A stretch of DNA of 64,000 bases from Isochrysis galbana (Eukaryota; Haptophyta; Isochrysidales; Isochrysidaceae): NCBI GenBank assembly GCA_018136815.1, contig CM030935.1, positions 6,366,840 to 6,430,839 of the forward strand, in the 5' to 3' direction. The notes beneath the pieces were generated by a model. It saw only the letters and a list, made by a program, of their open reading frames with translations. It was not told the origin of the DNA and did no database searches. Below are positions 12,345 to 21,777 of the stretch, in pieces (within the stretch, counting starts at the first letter, position 1; each line of letters starts with the position of its first letter). The position numbers and the translations under genes are program-made.

Positions 12345-13300
12345 CGCGGAGAGGGAGAGAGAGAGAGAGAGGGAGAGAGAGAGAGGGGGGGGGGGGGAGG
12401 GGGGTACCCGGTATATGAAAAAAAGAGATGGGAATAGGGATGAAGCGCCAGGAGGGGACTGTGGTCGACAGATCTTTACGGCGTCCGGGAGGGGGGAGAG
12501 AGGGAGGTGGCGGCGGGGGGGGGAGCTGTGGCGTGGGTTGGACGGACTGCGGCACCGTGGCGTGGGCGCAGAGGAGGAGACGGGACGGGCCCGAGGAAAT
12601 AGAAAGAAAGCGTGTGTCGAGGAGAAGAAAACCAGGAGTGTAGGCGGATGGGAAGCAGGCAGGCGGTCTGGGCAACGGGAGAGAGGAGAGAGAGGAGAAG
12701 AGAGGAGCGCGAGGTCTCGAGGAAAGAAAGGGCGCGGGCGGGAAAATCGACGAAACCCTGGCGGAGAAGCGCGCGCGGGGGGGAGGGGGGGGGATTGCCG
12801 AAACCCCTCCGGTACTCTTTAAAAGGTGGGACCTCCACCGAGGGGGGGGCGTTAGAAGAGGTCTTGCTGGCTAGCCACAAAACATTTCGCATTTCGCTAG
12901 GGATTGCCGAAACCCCTCCGGTGTATGTAAGAGGTCTTGCTGGCTAGCATCCCTAGCCACATACACCGGACGAGCCATGCACCTTGGCCCCGGCCAGGTT
13001 TTCGCGAAATGCGAAATGTTTTGCAAAATTTGGAAATAATTTGGGCTCGCTCAACGAAAAAAAGATGTGCCCGAAATTTGGGTGGGAAACCAACGAAATT
13101 TGAAATTTGGGCTACGCTCCCGCGAAAAGGCGAGGCGAGGCGCGCGCGGGGGGGGGGGGCGGGGGGGGGGGGGGCGAGGGGCGAGAGGCGAGGGGCGAGG
13201 GGGGGCAGAGACGAGAGGAGGAGAGGAGAGGGTGGGAGGGGCGAGGGAGGTGGGGGAGGGGCGAGGGGCGGGGAGGGACGAGGTGCAGGGTGCAGGGGCG
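12345..13300. repeat. Purine-rich and direct/inverted repeat region
   Basis: GA- and G-rich simple sequence at 12350-12790. A direct repeat follows: ATTGCCGAAACCCCTCCGGT at about 12795 and 12903, each followed by GAGGTCTTGCTGGCTAGC. An inverted pair, AAAACATTTCGCATTTCGC (about 12879) against GCGAAATGCGAAATGTTTT (about 13003), brackets the second copy. A G-run/GGGCGAG simple repeat covers 13140-13290. The region separates two divergently transcribed genes, so promoters may lie here, but I cannot place one. Confidence 0.6.
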
Positions 13301-13325
13301 ATGTCTAGCGTTGACGACTTTTCCG

Positions 13326-15314
13326 ATGCCGTGCTCGCATGGTGGCATGCGCACATGCGCACAACAAATCGTTTCCGGCATGGGCGTATCCGCCGCTCGT
13401 GTGGTTCGCGGCGGGATCGAGTTTGGCTTCTGCTCCACCACAGTGGACCGACGGCAGGCGATAGAGTATGCAAAGATGAGCGCGCCCACGCTCTTCACGA
13501 TGTCGACGGGGCTGATTGATCGCGGCGCAGACCTTTCGTGGCTCAGCCAATATCCCCACGAGCGGGAGGTGTTGCTGCCTCCTCTCACCGGAATGCAAGT
13601 CATGTCCATTAACGTTCAAGACGGCACTCTCGTGGTTGATTGCCGGCTGTCATTGAATTTGAACAACCTTACGATCGAGCAGGTTGTTGCGAAGATGCAG
13701 AGAGCTAACATCGACTTGGTGGCCAACCTCCAAAACGAGCTCCGCTTCTCCGGTGCACCCCACCTAGCTCTTCTGCCGTTGGATGCGATCGAACGTGTGG
13801 CCAAAGCAAGTCCAGCAGAGTGGTTCAACCAGGCCGCCAATTTTGAAACGGCTACCACCCGCGCGCTTGCCGCTCAGCGTGCATGCCTAGGTCTCGTCGC
13901 GTCCTTGCCGATGCCGCCAGGCGGTGCCGTTGACAAATTGTGCGAGCTCTGCCTCAAGGGCAACGACATGTTCTCGCTGGTCCGGTTGATGGAGCAGACG
14001 ACGCCATTCCAGCATCCAACCGTGGCCGATCATCGGCGGAGCTCCGTCGAAGAGACGAGAGAGCTCGCTGAGGCTGCCGAGCACATCCGAAGCGGCGATG
14101 ATGTGCTGACCCGAGCGGTCAGTGCGCTTGGCGGGAAGCAGCTATGGCTAGACGCAACAGACCAAGATAGGCTGCTAATCGACGAGACGGGCACAAAGAT
14201 GATGTCCTGGGCATCGCGACCCACATATTCCATGAAAAGCAGATCGACTTGGCACAGGATATGGTCCTACAGACCGCAAGATGGTGGCATCGCCCGCGGA
14301 GAGCTGTTGATGGAGAAGAAGGAGATCCGGCGGCTTGCATCAATGTCGTCTTCAGTAAAAGTTGTCGATGCATATGATCCTCAGCGCTATGCCCGACTTA
14401 GACCTGGAGTGTATTGGCCGCTTGATCAGCTCAAGAACGGACACACACCGGACCAGATTCTCAGTGGGCAAGATGTTAGTCAGGCGGCGTGGGAGGGTCC
14501 GTTGGCAGATGCACTCTCTTGTCGCGAGTGTCGGGACCCCACGCATGACGAGGATGGACTGAGCTACCAAGTGGGCCGTATGCCTTCTGTCGGCGAGCTC
14601 AATGCCATGGCCCTTGAGATGTATGTTGGCATGACCGATCGATTTGTCAAGCCGAAGGCTCCTTCGGACCGTCCGCACGTGGTCAGCACGGCTTCGGGGG
14701 AGACACAGGCGGTGCGCTTCAGCAAACAGATGTGTGGTGTCATAACCCCACCGCTTTCGTGTGTTAAGACCATTTGCTGCGTGGCAAAATGGGACGATCC
14801 TCTTGACTTTGGCCAGTCGTTCATCATCACGGGGAAGTACCTTGACGGCGATAAGGGCTCCCGCGCGTTCATCGCACATGAATCGTCGCACGAGATCTAC
14901 AAGCGTTCCCAGTGCCGCATTGATGGCCGCGCTGCGACGTGCTCCACGAGTCTTTGCTGGAGCGACGTTTCCTCACACGTAGTGGTCCTGCGCCTCGACG
15001 AAGCGCTGACCGTGGGTCATTTCCTCAAGGACATCGGGGGGGGTAGCCAGAAGGATGGCGTCGAGTTTCGGGGCGAGGTGAGCGAGCTCTTGATTTTCGA
15101 CCGAGCGCTCCCCGAGGCCGAGTGTTCTCTGGTGGAACTTTACTTGAGCCGGAAGTGGCGTCTGCCCAAGCGATCCAACGAGGTGGTTCCCATGGACGGG
15201 CTTCAGCTGTGGCTCGACGCCGACGACGAGGCGAGTCTGACGGTGGAAGATGGGCGAGTGCAGAAATGGATGTCAAAGGAGGGTACCCGCCCGAGGACCG
15301 CACCCAGCGAGTAG
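13326..15314 (+). CDS. Mono-ADP-ribosyltransferase fused to LamG-like domains
   Basis: The N-terminal ~180 residues match the arginine-specific ADP-ribosyltransferase fold: IEFGFCSTTVDRRQAIEYAK holds the S-T-T element, and RGADLSWLSQYPHEREVLLPP holds the E-x-E pair (ERE, near 13560) that catalyses NAD-dependent transfer. After a helical linker come concanavalin/LamG-like segments: LWLDATDQDRLL, a central beta-rich part, and a closing LLIFDRALPEAECSLVELYL-SRKW repeat. A second LamG start (LQLWLDADDEASL) is cut by a stop at 15312-15314. The start is uncertain: 13326 is one in-frame ATG after the G-rich leader, and a neighbouring-frame ATG at 13302 could belong to an upstream exon. Related algal proteins pair this catalytic domain with repeat domains; its target here is unknown. 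Confidence 0.7.
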   Translation: MPCSHGGMRTCAQQIVSGMGVSAARVVRGGIEFGFCSTTVDRRQAIEYAKMSAPTLFTMSTGLIDRGADLSWLSQYPHEREVLLPPLTGMQVMSINVQDGTLVVDCRLSLNLNNLTIEQVVAKMQRANIDLVANLQNELRFSGAPHLALLPLDAIERVAKASPAEWFNQAANFETATTRALAAQRACLGLVASLPMPPGGAVDKLCELCLKGNDMFSLVRLMEQTTPFQHPTVADHRRSSVEETRELAEAAEHIRSGDDVLTRAVSALGGKQLWLDATDQDRLLIDETGTKMMSWASRPTYSMKSRSTWHRIWSYRPQDGGIARGELLMEKKEIRRLASMSSSVKVVDAYDPQRYARLRPGVYWPLDQLKNGHTPDQILSGQDVSQAAWEGPLADALSCRECRDPTHDEDGLSYQVGRMPSVGELNAMALEMYVGMTDRFVKPKAPSDRPHVVSTASGETQAVRFSKQMCGVITPPLSCVKTICCVAKWDDPLDFGQSFIITGKYLDGDKGSRAFIAHESSHEIYKRSQCRIDGRAATCSTSLCWSDVSSHVVVLRLDEALTVGHFLKDIGGGSQKDGVEFRGEVSELLIFDRALPEAECSLVELYLSRKWRLPKRSNEVVPMDGLQLWLDADDEASLTVEDGRVQKWMSKEGTRPRTAPSE

Positions 15315-15831
15315 ACATCTTTTGCTGCTCCACCAAGAAGAACTCCACCTGCATGAGCTCGGTGGTGGCGTACATGGTGCCCGCGCCCGTGTGCTTGACC
15401 GTGCACTTGCCCAGGTTCTTGTGCCACATCTCTGCGCCGACGCTCACCTCCGCCGCCTTGGTCAGGTCGATGCCATCGATGCCCGTGTCGTTGTCGTAGC
15501 TGCCGTCGCTGTCGTCGGACTCAACGATGCTCGTGGAGCGGCGCGAGGGCGCGGTCCCAGCCCTGTCGGTCTCGGTCTCCATCTCCATGGCCTTGTCGCC
15601 GCCGTTGTCGCTCGCCTCCTCGTTCTCCTCGTTCTCCTCATCCTCAACTAAGCGCGCGCACCGCTGCTCAGCGCTGACGCCTTCCTCATCGCCGTCCGCG
15701 AGCGACGCGACGCGGCTTCGCGTACAATGGCGCTTACCTGTGAGGGGCAAAGGCAGGGGTTGAGATGCGGGCCCACGGGCTCGCGCACGGGCGCAGCAGA
15801 CCAGCAGGCGGAAGGGGCAGGCATGGCTCAC
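15025..15831 (-). CDS. Acidic hypothetical protein, partly antisense to the ART-LamG gene
   Basis: The reading frame has a charged stretch VEDEENEENEEASDN, a second acidic part SDDSDGSYDNDTG and a compact region VGAEMWHKNLGKCTVKHTGAGTMY that looks folded, possibly a small beta barrel. An intron boundary is likely near 15735-15740 (CTCACAG/GTAAGC). Coding character is good from about 15320 to 15740. The part below 15314 overlaps the opposite gene and is probably its shadow, so the true 3' end is unresolved. Nuclear or chromatin function is only suggested by the acidic composition. Confidence 0.4.
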   Translation of the reverse strand: MSHACPFRLLVCCARARARGPASQPLPLPLTGKRHCTRSRVASLADGDEEGVSAEQRCARLVEDEENEENEEASDNGGDKAMEMETETDRAGTAPSRRSTSIVESDDSDGSYDNDTGIDGIDLTKAAEVSVGAEMWHKNLGKCTVKHTGAGTMYATTELMQVEFFLVEQQKMSTRWVRSSGGYPPLTSISALAHLPPSDSPRRRRRATAEARPWEPPRWIAWADATSGSSKVPPENTRPRGALGRKSRARSPRPETRRHPSGYPPRCP

Positions 15832-16185
15832 CTCCTCGGCCCGCCATGCGCGTGCGGCCGCCGCGGGCTTTCATTCTCCTGACATCAAGAGCACAAGAGC
15901 ACCCCAGTTTATCTTAATAAAACGTCTTGTTTATGTGAGTAAGAAAAATTTTCTGTGAAAAGGCAGGGGAACGTGACCATATTGTATTCTACTGTAGGGG
16001 GGGGCATTTTACTCCTAGATAGGGGGTTATACGATTAGAAAGGGGGGTCGCCCGCCCCCAAACTTGTGGCTCACTTGTAGAGAGGGCCCAAACTTGTGAC
16101 AAGTTGGAGCAGCCGCCCAAACTTGCAGAAAAATTTGCAAAAGGATTGACCTGGGCCTAACCGCATTTGCCATCAGTTTAGAGGG
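15832..16185. other. Intergenic with short CCCAAACTTG repeats
   Basis: A+T-richer than its surroundings. Between 16055 and 16135 the motif CCCAAACTTG occurs three times at irregular spacing, with ACAAGTTGG as a partial inverted copy. No coding sequence before the exon at 16186. Confidence 0.5.
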
Positions 16186-16311
16186 CATATATGCGAACTG
16201 TTGGTGTACGATCGCGATCTCACACCCGAAGAGAAGCAGCAAGTGGAGATATATTTGGCCAACAAATGGAAAGTTCCACACAAGCTGCTTCCTCACGAAG
16301 GCAATGCATGA
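16186..16311 (+). pseudogene. Terminal LamG-like exon or fragment
   Basis: A 42-codon open stretch encodes CELLVYDRDLTPEEKQQVEI then YLANKWKVP and stops at TGA (16309-16311). It matches the closing LamG motif of the ART gene (LLIFDRALPEAECSLVELYL, SRKWRLP) position for position. It follows a CAG/TTTAG acceptor-like sequence near 16180. Either it is the true last exon of the ART-LamG gene, whose second LamG repeat stops abruptly at 15314, or it is a relic of a neighbouring duplicate. Confidence 0.6.
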
Positions 16312-16735
16312 TGATTGTATTGATTGAGCCCTTATATCGTGAATGAAGGCAGTGCAAATACTGCTTGTGTCCTGTCTGTAGGCCATGGCCAAAATGTCCG
16401 GTATTTTTCGCCAAAATGCCCACTTGAAATACATTTTGCACCCAAATGTCCCAAAAATGTCCAGTTTTGTAGAGTTGCGCACGGCGCGCTCTAACACACG
16501 TTTTATGCATGTGAATTACCCCGCTATTCCCCAAACGAGCCAACGGCTATAGGCGCCTGGCAGAAATGTCTAGACATTCCTTTGGACATTTGGGCGCAGT
16601 TTGGCCCAAGAGATGTCCCGAGACATGTCCGGACATTTGGGCTGGCGAGGCTGCTCTCGCCAAAAAAAAAGGCTACAAAAAAACCTGGAAATTGGCCTCA
16701 CGGGTCACAGGCGTACGCGCTACAAAATACAAAGG
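16312..16735. repeat. AAATGTCC-rich stretch
   Basis: The words CCAAATGTCC, AAATGTCC and GGACATTTGG recur on both strands between about 16395 and 16650, giving short inverted pairs. No gene seen. Confidence 0.5.
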
Positions 16736-16875
16736 CCAAAAGCATTCAATTATCCCCATCCCTGCTAGCACCTTTTCGTTGTCGTTGTCACATGGAGGTT
16801 ACTTGACTCAACTTGACACTTCACATGTTGAAACACACACGTGGTCTTGCTCCATTGATTCGATTTGGGTGTAGG
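16736..16875 (+). repeat. Second copy of the MITE left end
   Basis: Close match to 8391-8525: AAAGCATTCAATTATCCCC..., then TTACTTGACTCAACTTGACA and ACATGTTGAAACACACACG. The matching right terminus is not found downstream, so this copy is truncated. Confidence 0.75.
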
Positions 16876-16976
16876 CTGGTCACCAAAGTATCCGCTCTTG
16901 TGGACCAAGACGGTATTCCACTCTCGCATCGCTTCTTTCCTGCCAACGTTTCATTCAGATCAAGTCATTGCAATCT

Positions 16977-17030
16977 CGGATAAAGGTACCCAGCTTTCTA
17001 GGACCAGTCCTAGTTTCTAGGACGGACTTC
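16977..17030 (-). repeat. Terminus of the CGGA inverted-repeat element
   Basis: CGGATAAAGGTACCCAGC and the following CTAGGAC repeats are the exact inverse of the right ends of the twin elements at 61723-62381 and 62412-63070. The internal sequence does not follow, so this is a truncated or different family member. A further TTTCCGTCCTAGAAAG motif occurs at about 17200. Confidence 0.7.
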
Positions 17031-17658
17031 CATATCTCATATCTCAGGAATAGGCTGTGGTTACTTAATTAGAAGCCCACCTTTGGTTTCCAGGCAGTTC
17101 CTGGCATGGTGAATTAGGCTGCTAGGCTAACAATACACCATTCGCTCGAAAAGTATTATTTTAAAACAGTTTTACGAATCTACTGCTGTCCGAGCGCTTT
17201 CCGTCCTAGAAAGCGTAAATACAAGCGAGACCAGGCAGGGGGCAGCGGCACCAAAGAAGGTCGGTGGTGAAGGTAGGTGGAGAGTGAATGGAGAAATCTG
17301 ATAGTTGAAGCGCCCACCATACCTTGGAATGCTCAACTGCAACTGCTGAAGTACTATGATGGTAACTGTCGAACTGTCCAGTGCTCATAACTGTCGACCA
17401 GGCCGCGGGGTGGGTGGGCGCGGTAAAAGCTAGTCGAGTGGGCGAGCAGTTGCCGAGTGGGCAGTTAGTCAGGTCGGTAGGTGGGCAGTTAGTCGGGTGG
17501 GAGAGCAGCTAGTGGTGGGCAGTTCGTGGTGGGGCAGTTAGTGGGTGAAGGCAGTTAGTGGGTGAAGGCAGTTAGTGGCAGTTTAGCGGGTCAAGGCAGT
17601 TCGTAGAGAGTGGGTGGAGCAGTTAGTGGTGAGTAGTTAGTCAAGTGGAAATAACGCC
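17031..17658. repeat. Intergenic; degenerate GGCAGTTAGT tandem array
   Basis: From about 17440 to 17640 the unit GGCAGTTAGTGGGTGAA and variants recur about ten times in tandem (period roughly 16-22 bp). Upstream of this, 17031-17400 contains no gene I can support. Confidence 0.6.
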
Positions 17659-17952
17659 ATGTACGAACACGCTATGGCCGAGGCGCGCTCAAACCTTTCT
17701 CACACCGCGTCTACCCACTCTCAATGGCATTTTTTTGTACTGTGCATTAGGATACTACAACAAAAGGTCCCGATGAGTGATCCGGAGGAAGAACTGAAGA
17801 GAATGAAGAAAGAACTGGAGAACGACATGGAGGAAGAGGAAGAACTGGAGAGAGCAATGAAGGATGACCTATCTGAAGCATTGAAAAACCTTGAGTTTAT
17901 GAAGGAAAAAGCGGAGGAGATTAAAAGGCTTGCACGCATCTTTTGTCCTTAA
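17659..17952 (+). CDS. Small coiled-coil hypothetical protein
   Basis: 97 codons from ATG 17659 to TAA. From residue ~38 the sequence is highly charged (EEELKRMKKELENDMEEEEE, then LSEALKNLEFMKEKAEEIKR) with heptad spacing, hence a coiled coil. An internal ATG at 17773 immediately precedes this part, and the upstream 40 residues could be an intron or leader, since TTTTTTTGTACTGTGCATTAG looks like an intron end. No family recognised. Confidence 0.45.
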   Translation: MYEHAMAEARSNLSHTASTHSQWHFFVLCIRILQQKVPMSDPEEELKRMKKELENDMEEEEELERAMKDDLSEALKNLEFMKEKAEEIKRLARIFCP

Positions 17953-18129
17953 AGGAAAAGCGTTTGCATGCGCACGCACGGCGTCCCCGCGGGGAACATG
18001 CACCCGCGGGAAAAAGCAGAGAAAAAAGTTGTTATCCCCTAGCCCTTATTTTAATTGTGGACATTTGATCGCTCAATTCGACTGATGCCCCGCAATTGAC
18101 GGAACGACACCTTGAGAGATTGTTGTGTG

Positions 18130-18510
18130 AAGCGCCCGCCCCCGAGGGGTGCACCGATGGTAGATGGTAGGAGTTGCCTCCATGGGTGTGGCAGCAGAAT
18201 TGCCACACCCCATGGAGAGTCCTTGAGGGGGTGGCATGGCGGCGGAGTTGGGCGCCAGAGCCTGGCTCTGGGTCTGTCGGTCTAGAGGGAACAGGACTTT
18301 GCCCGTTCCCTGCCTCTGCGGCTGCGTGGGAGGAGAGGGCGGCGGGGCCATGTGCCGACGTCTTCGTCGGGGGGGGCAGCGGCCTGTGAGCGCTTCGGCT
18401 CCGGCGGCTTGGGTCGGCCCTTGTGGGGCGTCGTGACGGCGGGAGGCGAGGGGCTGGGAGAGGGGAGCGGTCGGCGCGCGCTCCATCGTTGAAACTATAA
18501 CAATAGTTTT
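18130..18510 (-). mobile_element. Hairpin-ATG (MERA) element, short copy
   Basis: On the minus strand a palindrome with arms AAACTAT/ATAGTTT (18492-18509) precedes an ATG at 18486 that opens MERAPTAPLSQP, nearly the same as the copy at 46801. The frame stays open for over 100 codons but is Pro/Arg-rich and diverges from the longest copy. The 3' limit is uncertain. The palindrome itself reads in frame as a coding extension upstream, so the true start is assumed from the family. Confidence 0.6.
18184..18210. other. Perfect hairpin
   Basis: GGGTGTGGCA and its inverse TGCCACACCC, ten paired bases, enclose a 7-nt loop (GCAGAAT). It lies inside the short MERA copy. Function unknown; it could be a terminator-like or recombination structure, or a relic of the element. 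Confidence 0.7.
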
Positions 18511-18672
18511 TTGAGCCCCAAGCCCCAAGCACCAATCACCAATGTGTACGGCCAAGTGCAAGTGCAAGCAAGTGCGCTGCGGTTAGTCGTGATGGTGATG
18601 GTGATGGCACCGGGATACGGGCAGTGGTACTAACACATACTCAACAAATGTTGGATGCTTTATTACCACTAT
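18511..18672. other. Flank between two hairpin elements
   Basis: Contains TGATGGTGATGGTGATGG, a short microsatellite (about 18590-18607), and AGTGGTACTAAC (about 18624-18635), a word that recurs beside the other hairpin elements. No gene. Confidence 0.4.
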
Positions 18673-18688
18673 TACTCTTGTTCGCCTT

Positions 18689-19438
18689 CAACTAAGTTTA
18701 TACTTAGTTCGCCCATGGGGGGGCACGAGCTCCCCCCTCTCTCCACTCCTCCCCTGCCATGGGGGAGGAACCACCCACTCTCCTGGCATGCCTGATGGCT
18801 TGCCAGGAGGCCACTGCCCTGCTGACCCACTCTCTCCCTGACAGGCTCGCCTGATTCGCGCGTCCTGGCCCCTCGTGGCCAGCCCATCGCTCCAACCCCC
18901 CCTCCCCCCCTGTTCAACAGGCAGACAGGTGCAGAGTGGGGGCCCCTGAGGCCCAGGAGCGCCAGCGAGGGAGAGGCAGGGGAGACCAGGGCCCCGCCCC
19001 AGCCTCCTCTGCCCCCTGAGCTGGCCTCTAGGAGCCTCCAGGGGTCGCCAGAGGCAGCTGCAGGCCTGTCGCAGGCGCGCCATCGCGCGTGCCTGCAGGA
19101 GAGGGGAGAGAGAGCGCGGAGAAGGGGGTGGGCGGAGCGAGGGCTCCGCTCACCGGAAAATATGTAAGTCCCGCACCTGTTTACAGGAGAAGTCGGGACT
19201 GAGGACGCCGCCAGCCCGGTAGGCATAGGAGGAAGGGGGGAACGAATCACCGGGGGGGGGCGCAGGCCACCGACCATATCTAAGCCCTTTTCCCCTATCC
19301 CCCTAGTAGTGCACGGGGGGAGTCGCCTGATGGCGGGGGGGAAAGGGCCGGGAGAGAGGGGGTGTAGAAAGGTTTGCTGCGTGAGTAGAAAGTAGAGGGT
19401 CCACGGCCGCGTGTGCGGTGAGACTATTAAGAAGTTCA
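18689..19438 (+). mobile_element. Hairpin-ATG element with 16-bp target duplication
   Basis: The palindrome AACTAAGTTTATACTTAGTT (18690-18709, 8-bp arms) is followed by ATG at 18715. TACTCTTGTTCGCCTT is repeated at 18673-18688 and 19439-19454, bracketing a 750-bp insert whose right end reads ATTAAGAAGTTCA. The interior holds dispersed repeat R4 (about 18942-19085). No long ORF on the plus strand; minus-strand ORFs cross R4. A 16-bp duplication exceeds what most cut-and-paste transposons make and is compatible with target-primed reverse transcription. Confidence 0.7.
18942..19085. repeat. Dispersed GC-rich repeat R4, copy 1
   Basis: GAGAGGCAGGGG, GCCCCAGCC, GCCCCCTGAGCT and GGCGCGCCATCGC occur in the same order as in the copies at 23590-23735 and, inverted, 63535-63690. 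It sits inside the hairpin-ATG element with the 16-bp duplication. Confidence 0.7.
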
Positions 19439-19454
19439 TACTCTTGTTCGCCTT

Positions 19455-19916
19455 GCGCGTCGAGTCAGGGGCTAATTCTTGGCGGACGTCTTGTGGGAGT
19501 GGTATTCAGCTGCCCTCCCAAGACGACGACTCTAGCCAAACTGCAAACTCTAAGCTCCAAGGAGGCGGCCTAAGAGCTCAGAGTAAGAGGCATGCGGGAG
19601 CGGAGGCGGCGCGGCGCTGGCGCGCAGTACCTCTGGACTCTGGAGCGTGCTTCATCTCTTAAGAGATATCAATAGTTTTTATTGGGGCGCGCTAAAAGGT
19701 AGCGCGCATCCAAAAACATCCTTCCCCCTACCGCAACAGAATCGGTGCGCCAAACATTCGGTTTCAATGCTCGTGTGCAACATCGAAGACGCAAGTCAAA
19801 CCTTTTAGGTTATTGTAGCTGGCCTCAAAGCAAGTAGTAGCAGGGTGGTGCGGTTGGTGGTGAGCACTTGTGTGGGGCTCCTCATAGGCCCCAAAGGAGA
19901 CAAAGTATGGGCGGCT
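19455..19916. other. Intergenic, no gene
   Basis: Short GC-rich ORFs only, plus an A+T-richer stretch at 19660-19830. Nothing recognised upstream of the 3' end of the NSE1-like gene. Confidence 0.3.
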
Positions 19917-20990
19917 TCACAGCTCCTCGGTCGCTGAAGCGTCCTTTTGCGTAAGGTACATGAGTTGCAGCTCAGAACGTATTCCTAGTGTGTAGAACGA
20001 GTCGGCCGATTTTTGCAGCCACCCGCCCGAGATCAAATGCGATATGCATTCATCAACCTCATCGATGGTTAATTTTCCAACCTTCATTTCAAGCCGAAGG
20101 TTGCCGGCGTCAACGGCCTGCGCCGTCAAGCGAAGCATAGTCAGCGGGGAGGTGATAACGTGTGCAGACGCGGGCGCATTTGTGTTGAAAGTTCAATGTC
20201 GAGGTTCACATCAAAGGCACACAGAAGGCGGTTGGGATGGGTGGCGACATGCAGTGCACTGTAGTTTGAGTCTTGCAGCTCGCGACGCCGCACATCGATG
20301 GATTTGTCGGATGCGGCCTGGATCGCCGAAACAACCAAATGAAAGAATTCGTTCTGGGGCTTGCCTAAATCGCTCGCTAGGCGTTGCTCATCGTCTGCAA
20401 AGAATAAGGCAGCGAGTTGAGTCGACATCCAAGGCCATTCGAAGGGCAAACAGCACATATGTTGCATGGCACACTGGTTTCCGTCAAGTCCGTGAGCCTG
20501 CCATGGTCCAGTGTCTTTCTCTGGCACGAGGCCCCGCCCTAGAGGAAGCAAGCGCACCGCGAATATTGACGAGGCCAAAGTATGGTGTTCCATCGAACTT
20601 CTTCATTGCCACTTTCATGCCGAGCCGCTCAAGCTGAGGACCTGTGCGTAGGAGTGCATGAATGAGGGTATTGGCACTTGCATGCCAAACAACCTGGCTA
20701 CAGCACTCTGGCCCACGCAAATCGCCTCCTCAGGACGGCACTCAGCCAACGAATGTTAGATTGGGCCTGTATGAAGCCGCCGCCGAAGGGAGCGGCGCAG
20801 CCTCACTGATGTCCTCAAGAACAATCTTGCGCATAAACTCTTGCCGTCCCTCTTCAGTGGGCGGAACTCCAAGGTTGTTCGCCTTGGCGGCGCGCGCGTG
20901 CGCCTCGACGCACGCGACCACGTGCTCGATCAGCTCGGCCTCGGTGAGCGCACCCTCATGCAGTAGCAGCTGGAGCACGTTCTGCGGCAA
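19917..20990 (-). CDS. NSE1-like SMC5/6 complex subunit, RING not visible
   Basis: Resembles non-SMC element 1 of the SMC5-SMC6 DNA-repair complex in the nucleus. Exons on the minus strand: 20990-20807 (MPQNVLQLLLHEGALTEAEL), 20707-20558 (ending KKFDGTPYFGLVNI), and from 20394 (DDEQRLASDLGKPQNEFFHL). Phases join cleanly as VNIRDDEQRLASDL, the conserved start of the family's central helix. The winged-helix end at 20138-19917 reads LTIDEVDECISHLISGGWLQ then YTLGIRSELQL and stops. The family's C-terminal C4HC3 RING-like domain would follow directly but no Cys/His pattern appears in the 200 bases beyond. The end of exon 3 (near 20150-20200) is unresolved. Either the RING exon is elsewhere or the gene is truncated. 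Confidence 0.65.
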
Positions 20991-21777
20991 AAATGGAGAG
21001 GGGCAGGGAAGGTGGGTCGAGGGTTTGCGGCGGTGGTCGGAGGGACGGAGCAGGCTGTGCGAGCCTTGCTCCTATCCGGCCGCTGTAGGGGCATGCCGTG
21101 CAACCCCCCCTCCCGTCCCTCAACTCTTTCCTTCTACCCCCTCCCCGTCCGCCCTCGCCGCGCGCCGCACGCACCCGGTGGACGTCGCAGTAGCCCCGGC
21201 CGCCCATCGCTCGCCCTCTCCCCGCCCCTCCGCCCTTCTCCTCCCTCTCCCCCCCCCCCCTCCCCCCCTCCCTTCCCGCGCATTTGCGACCGACCCGCGC
21301 CTCCCCACAGACCAAAGTACTGCAACTACTACTAAACCGTAGATTCACATGAGTAGGAGTAAAGTAAACCGTAGATTCACATGAGTAGGAGTAAAGTTAT
21401 GTATTATGTATGAAAGTGTGAACCCTTTGCGCGGCATCTGGCGGCGTGCCCTAGAAACCTTATCCTCAGTCTCCACGGTGAAAAAAGATATACTCCTTCA
21501 TCCCTCATCCCTATGTTCTAAACTTGTCGCATTGATAAACTGTTATGAGTTGACAATCTGCACCATACGTCCATTTATAGTTCTTTTCCCCTTCCCCCCC
21601 CCCCCCCCCCCCCGGCGCCCCGCCGTCGTCTGGGGCCTGCCCCCCCGCCTCGGCGCCTCCCTCCCTCTCTCCCCTCCCCCCTCCTCTCTCCCCTCCTCGT
21701 CTTTCCACTTCCCTCCGCTCTCCCTCTCCTCCCTCTCTCTTTCCCCTTGCCCAGCCCATCCACTCTCTGCCTCGAGC
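20991..21777. other. Leader region with 33-bp tandem duplication
   Basis: Pyrimidine-rich sequence at 21100-21305. AAACCGTAGATTCACATGAG and the following TAGGAGTAAAGT occur twice in tandem at about 21333-21397. A poly-C and CT-rich stretch (21590-21770) directly precedes the CCDC174-like start and is probably its 5' leader. The frame stays open back to 21406, but that part is low complexity. Confidence 0.55.

Noticed and set aside
12476-13609. Long overlapping ORFs in the G-rich leader before the ART gene
   Set aside because: Arg/Gly/Pro simple-sequence translations on both strands with no conserved motif.
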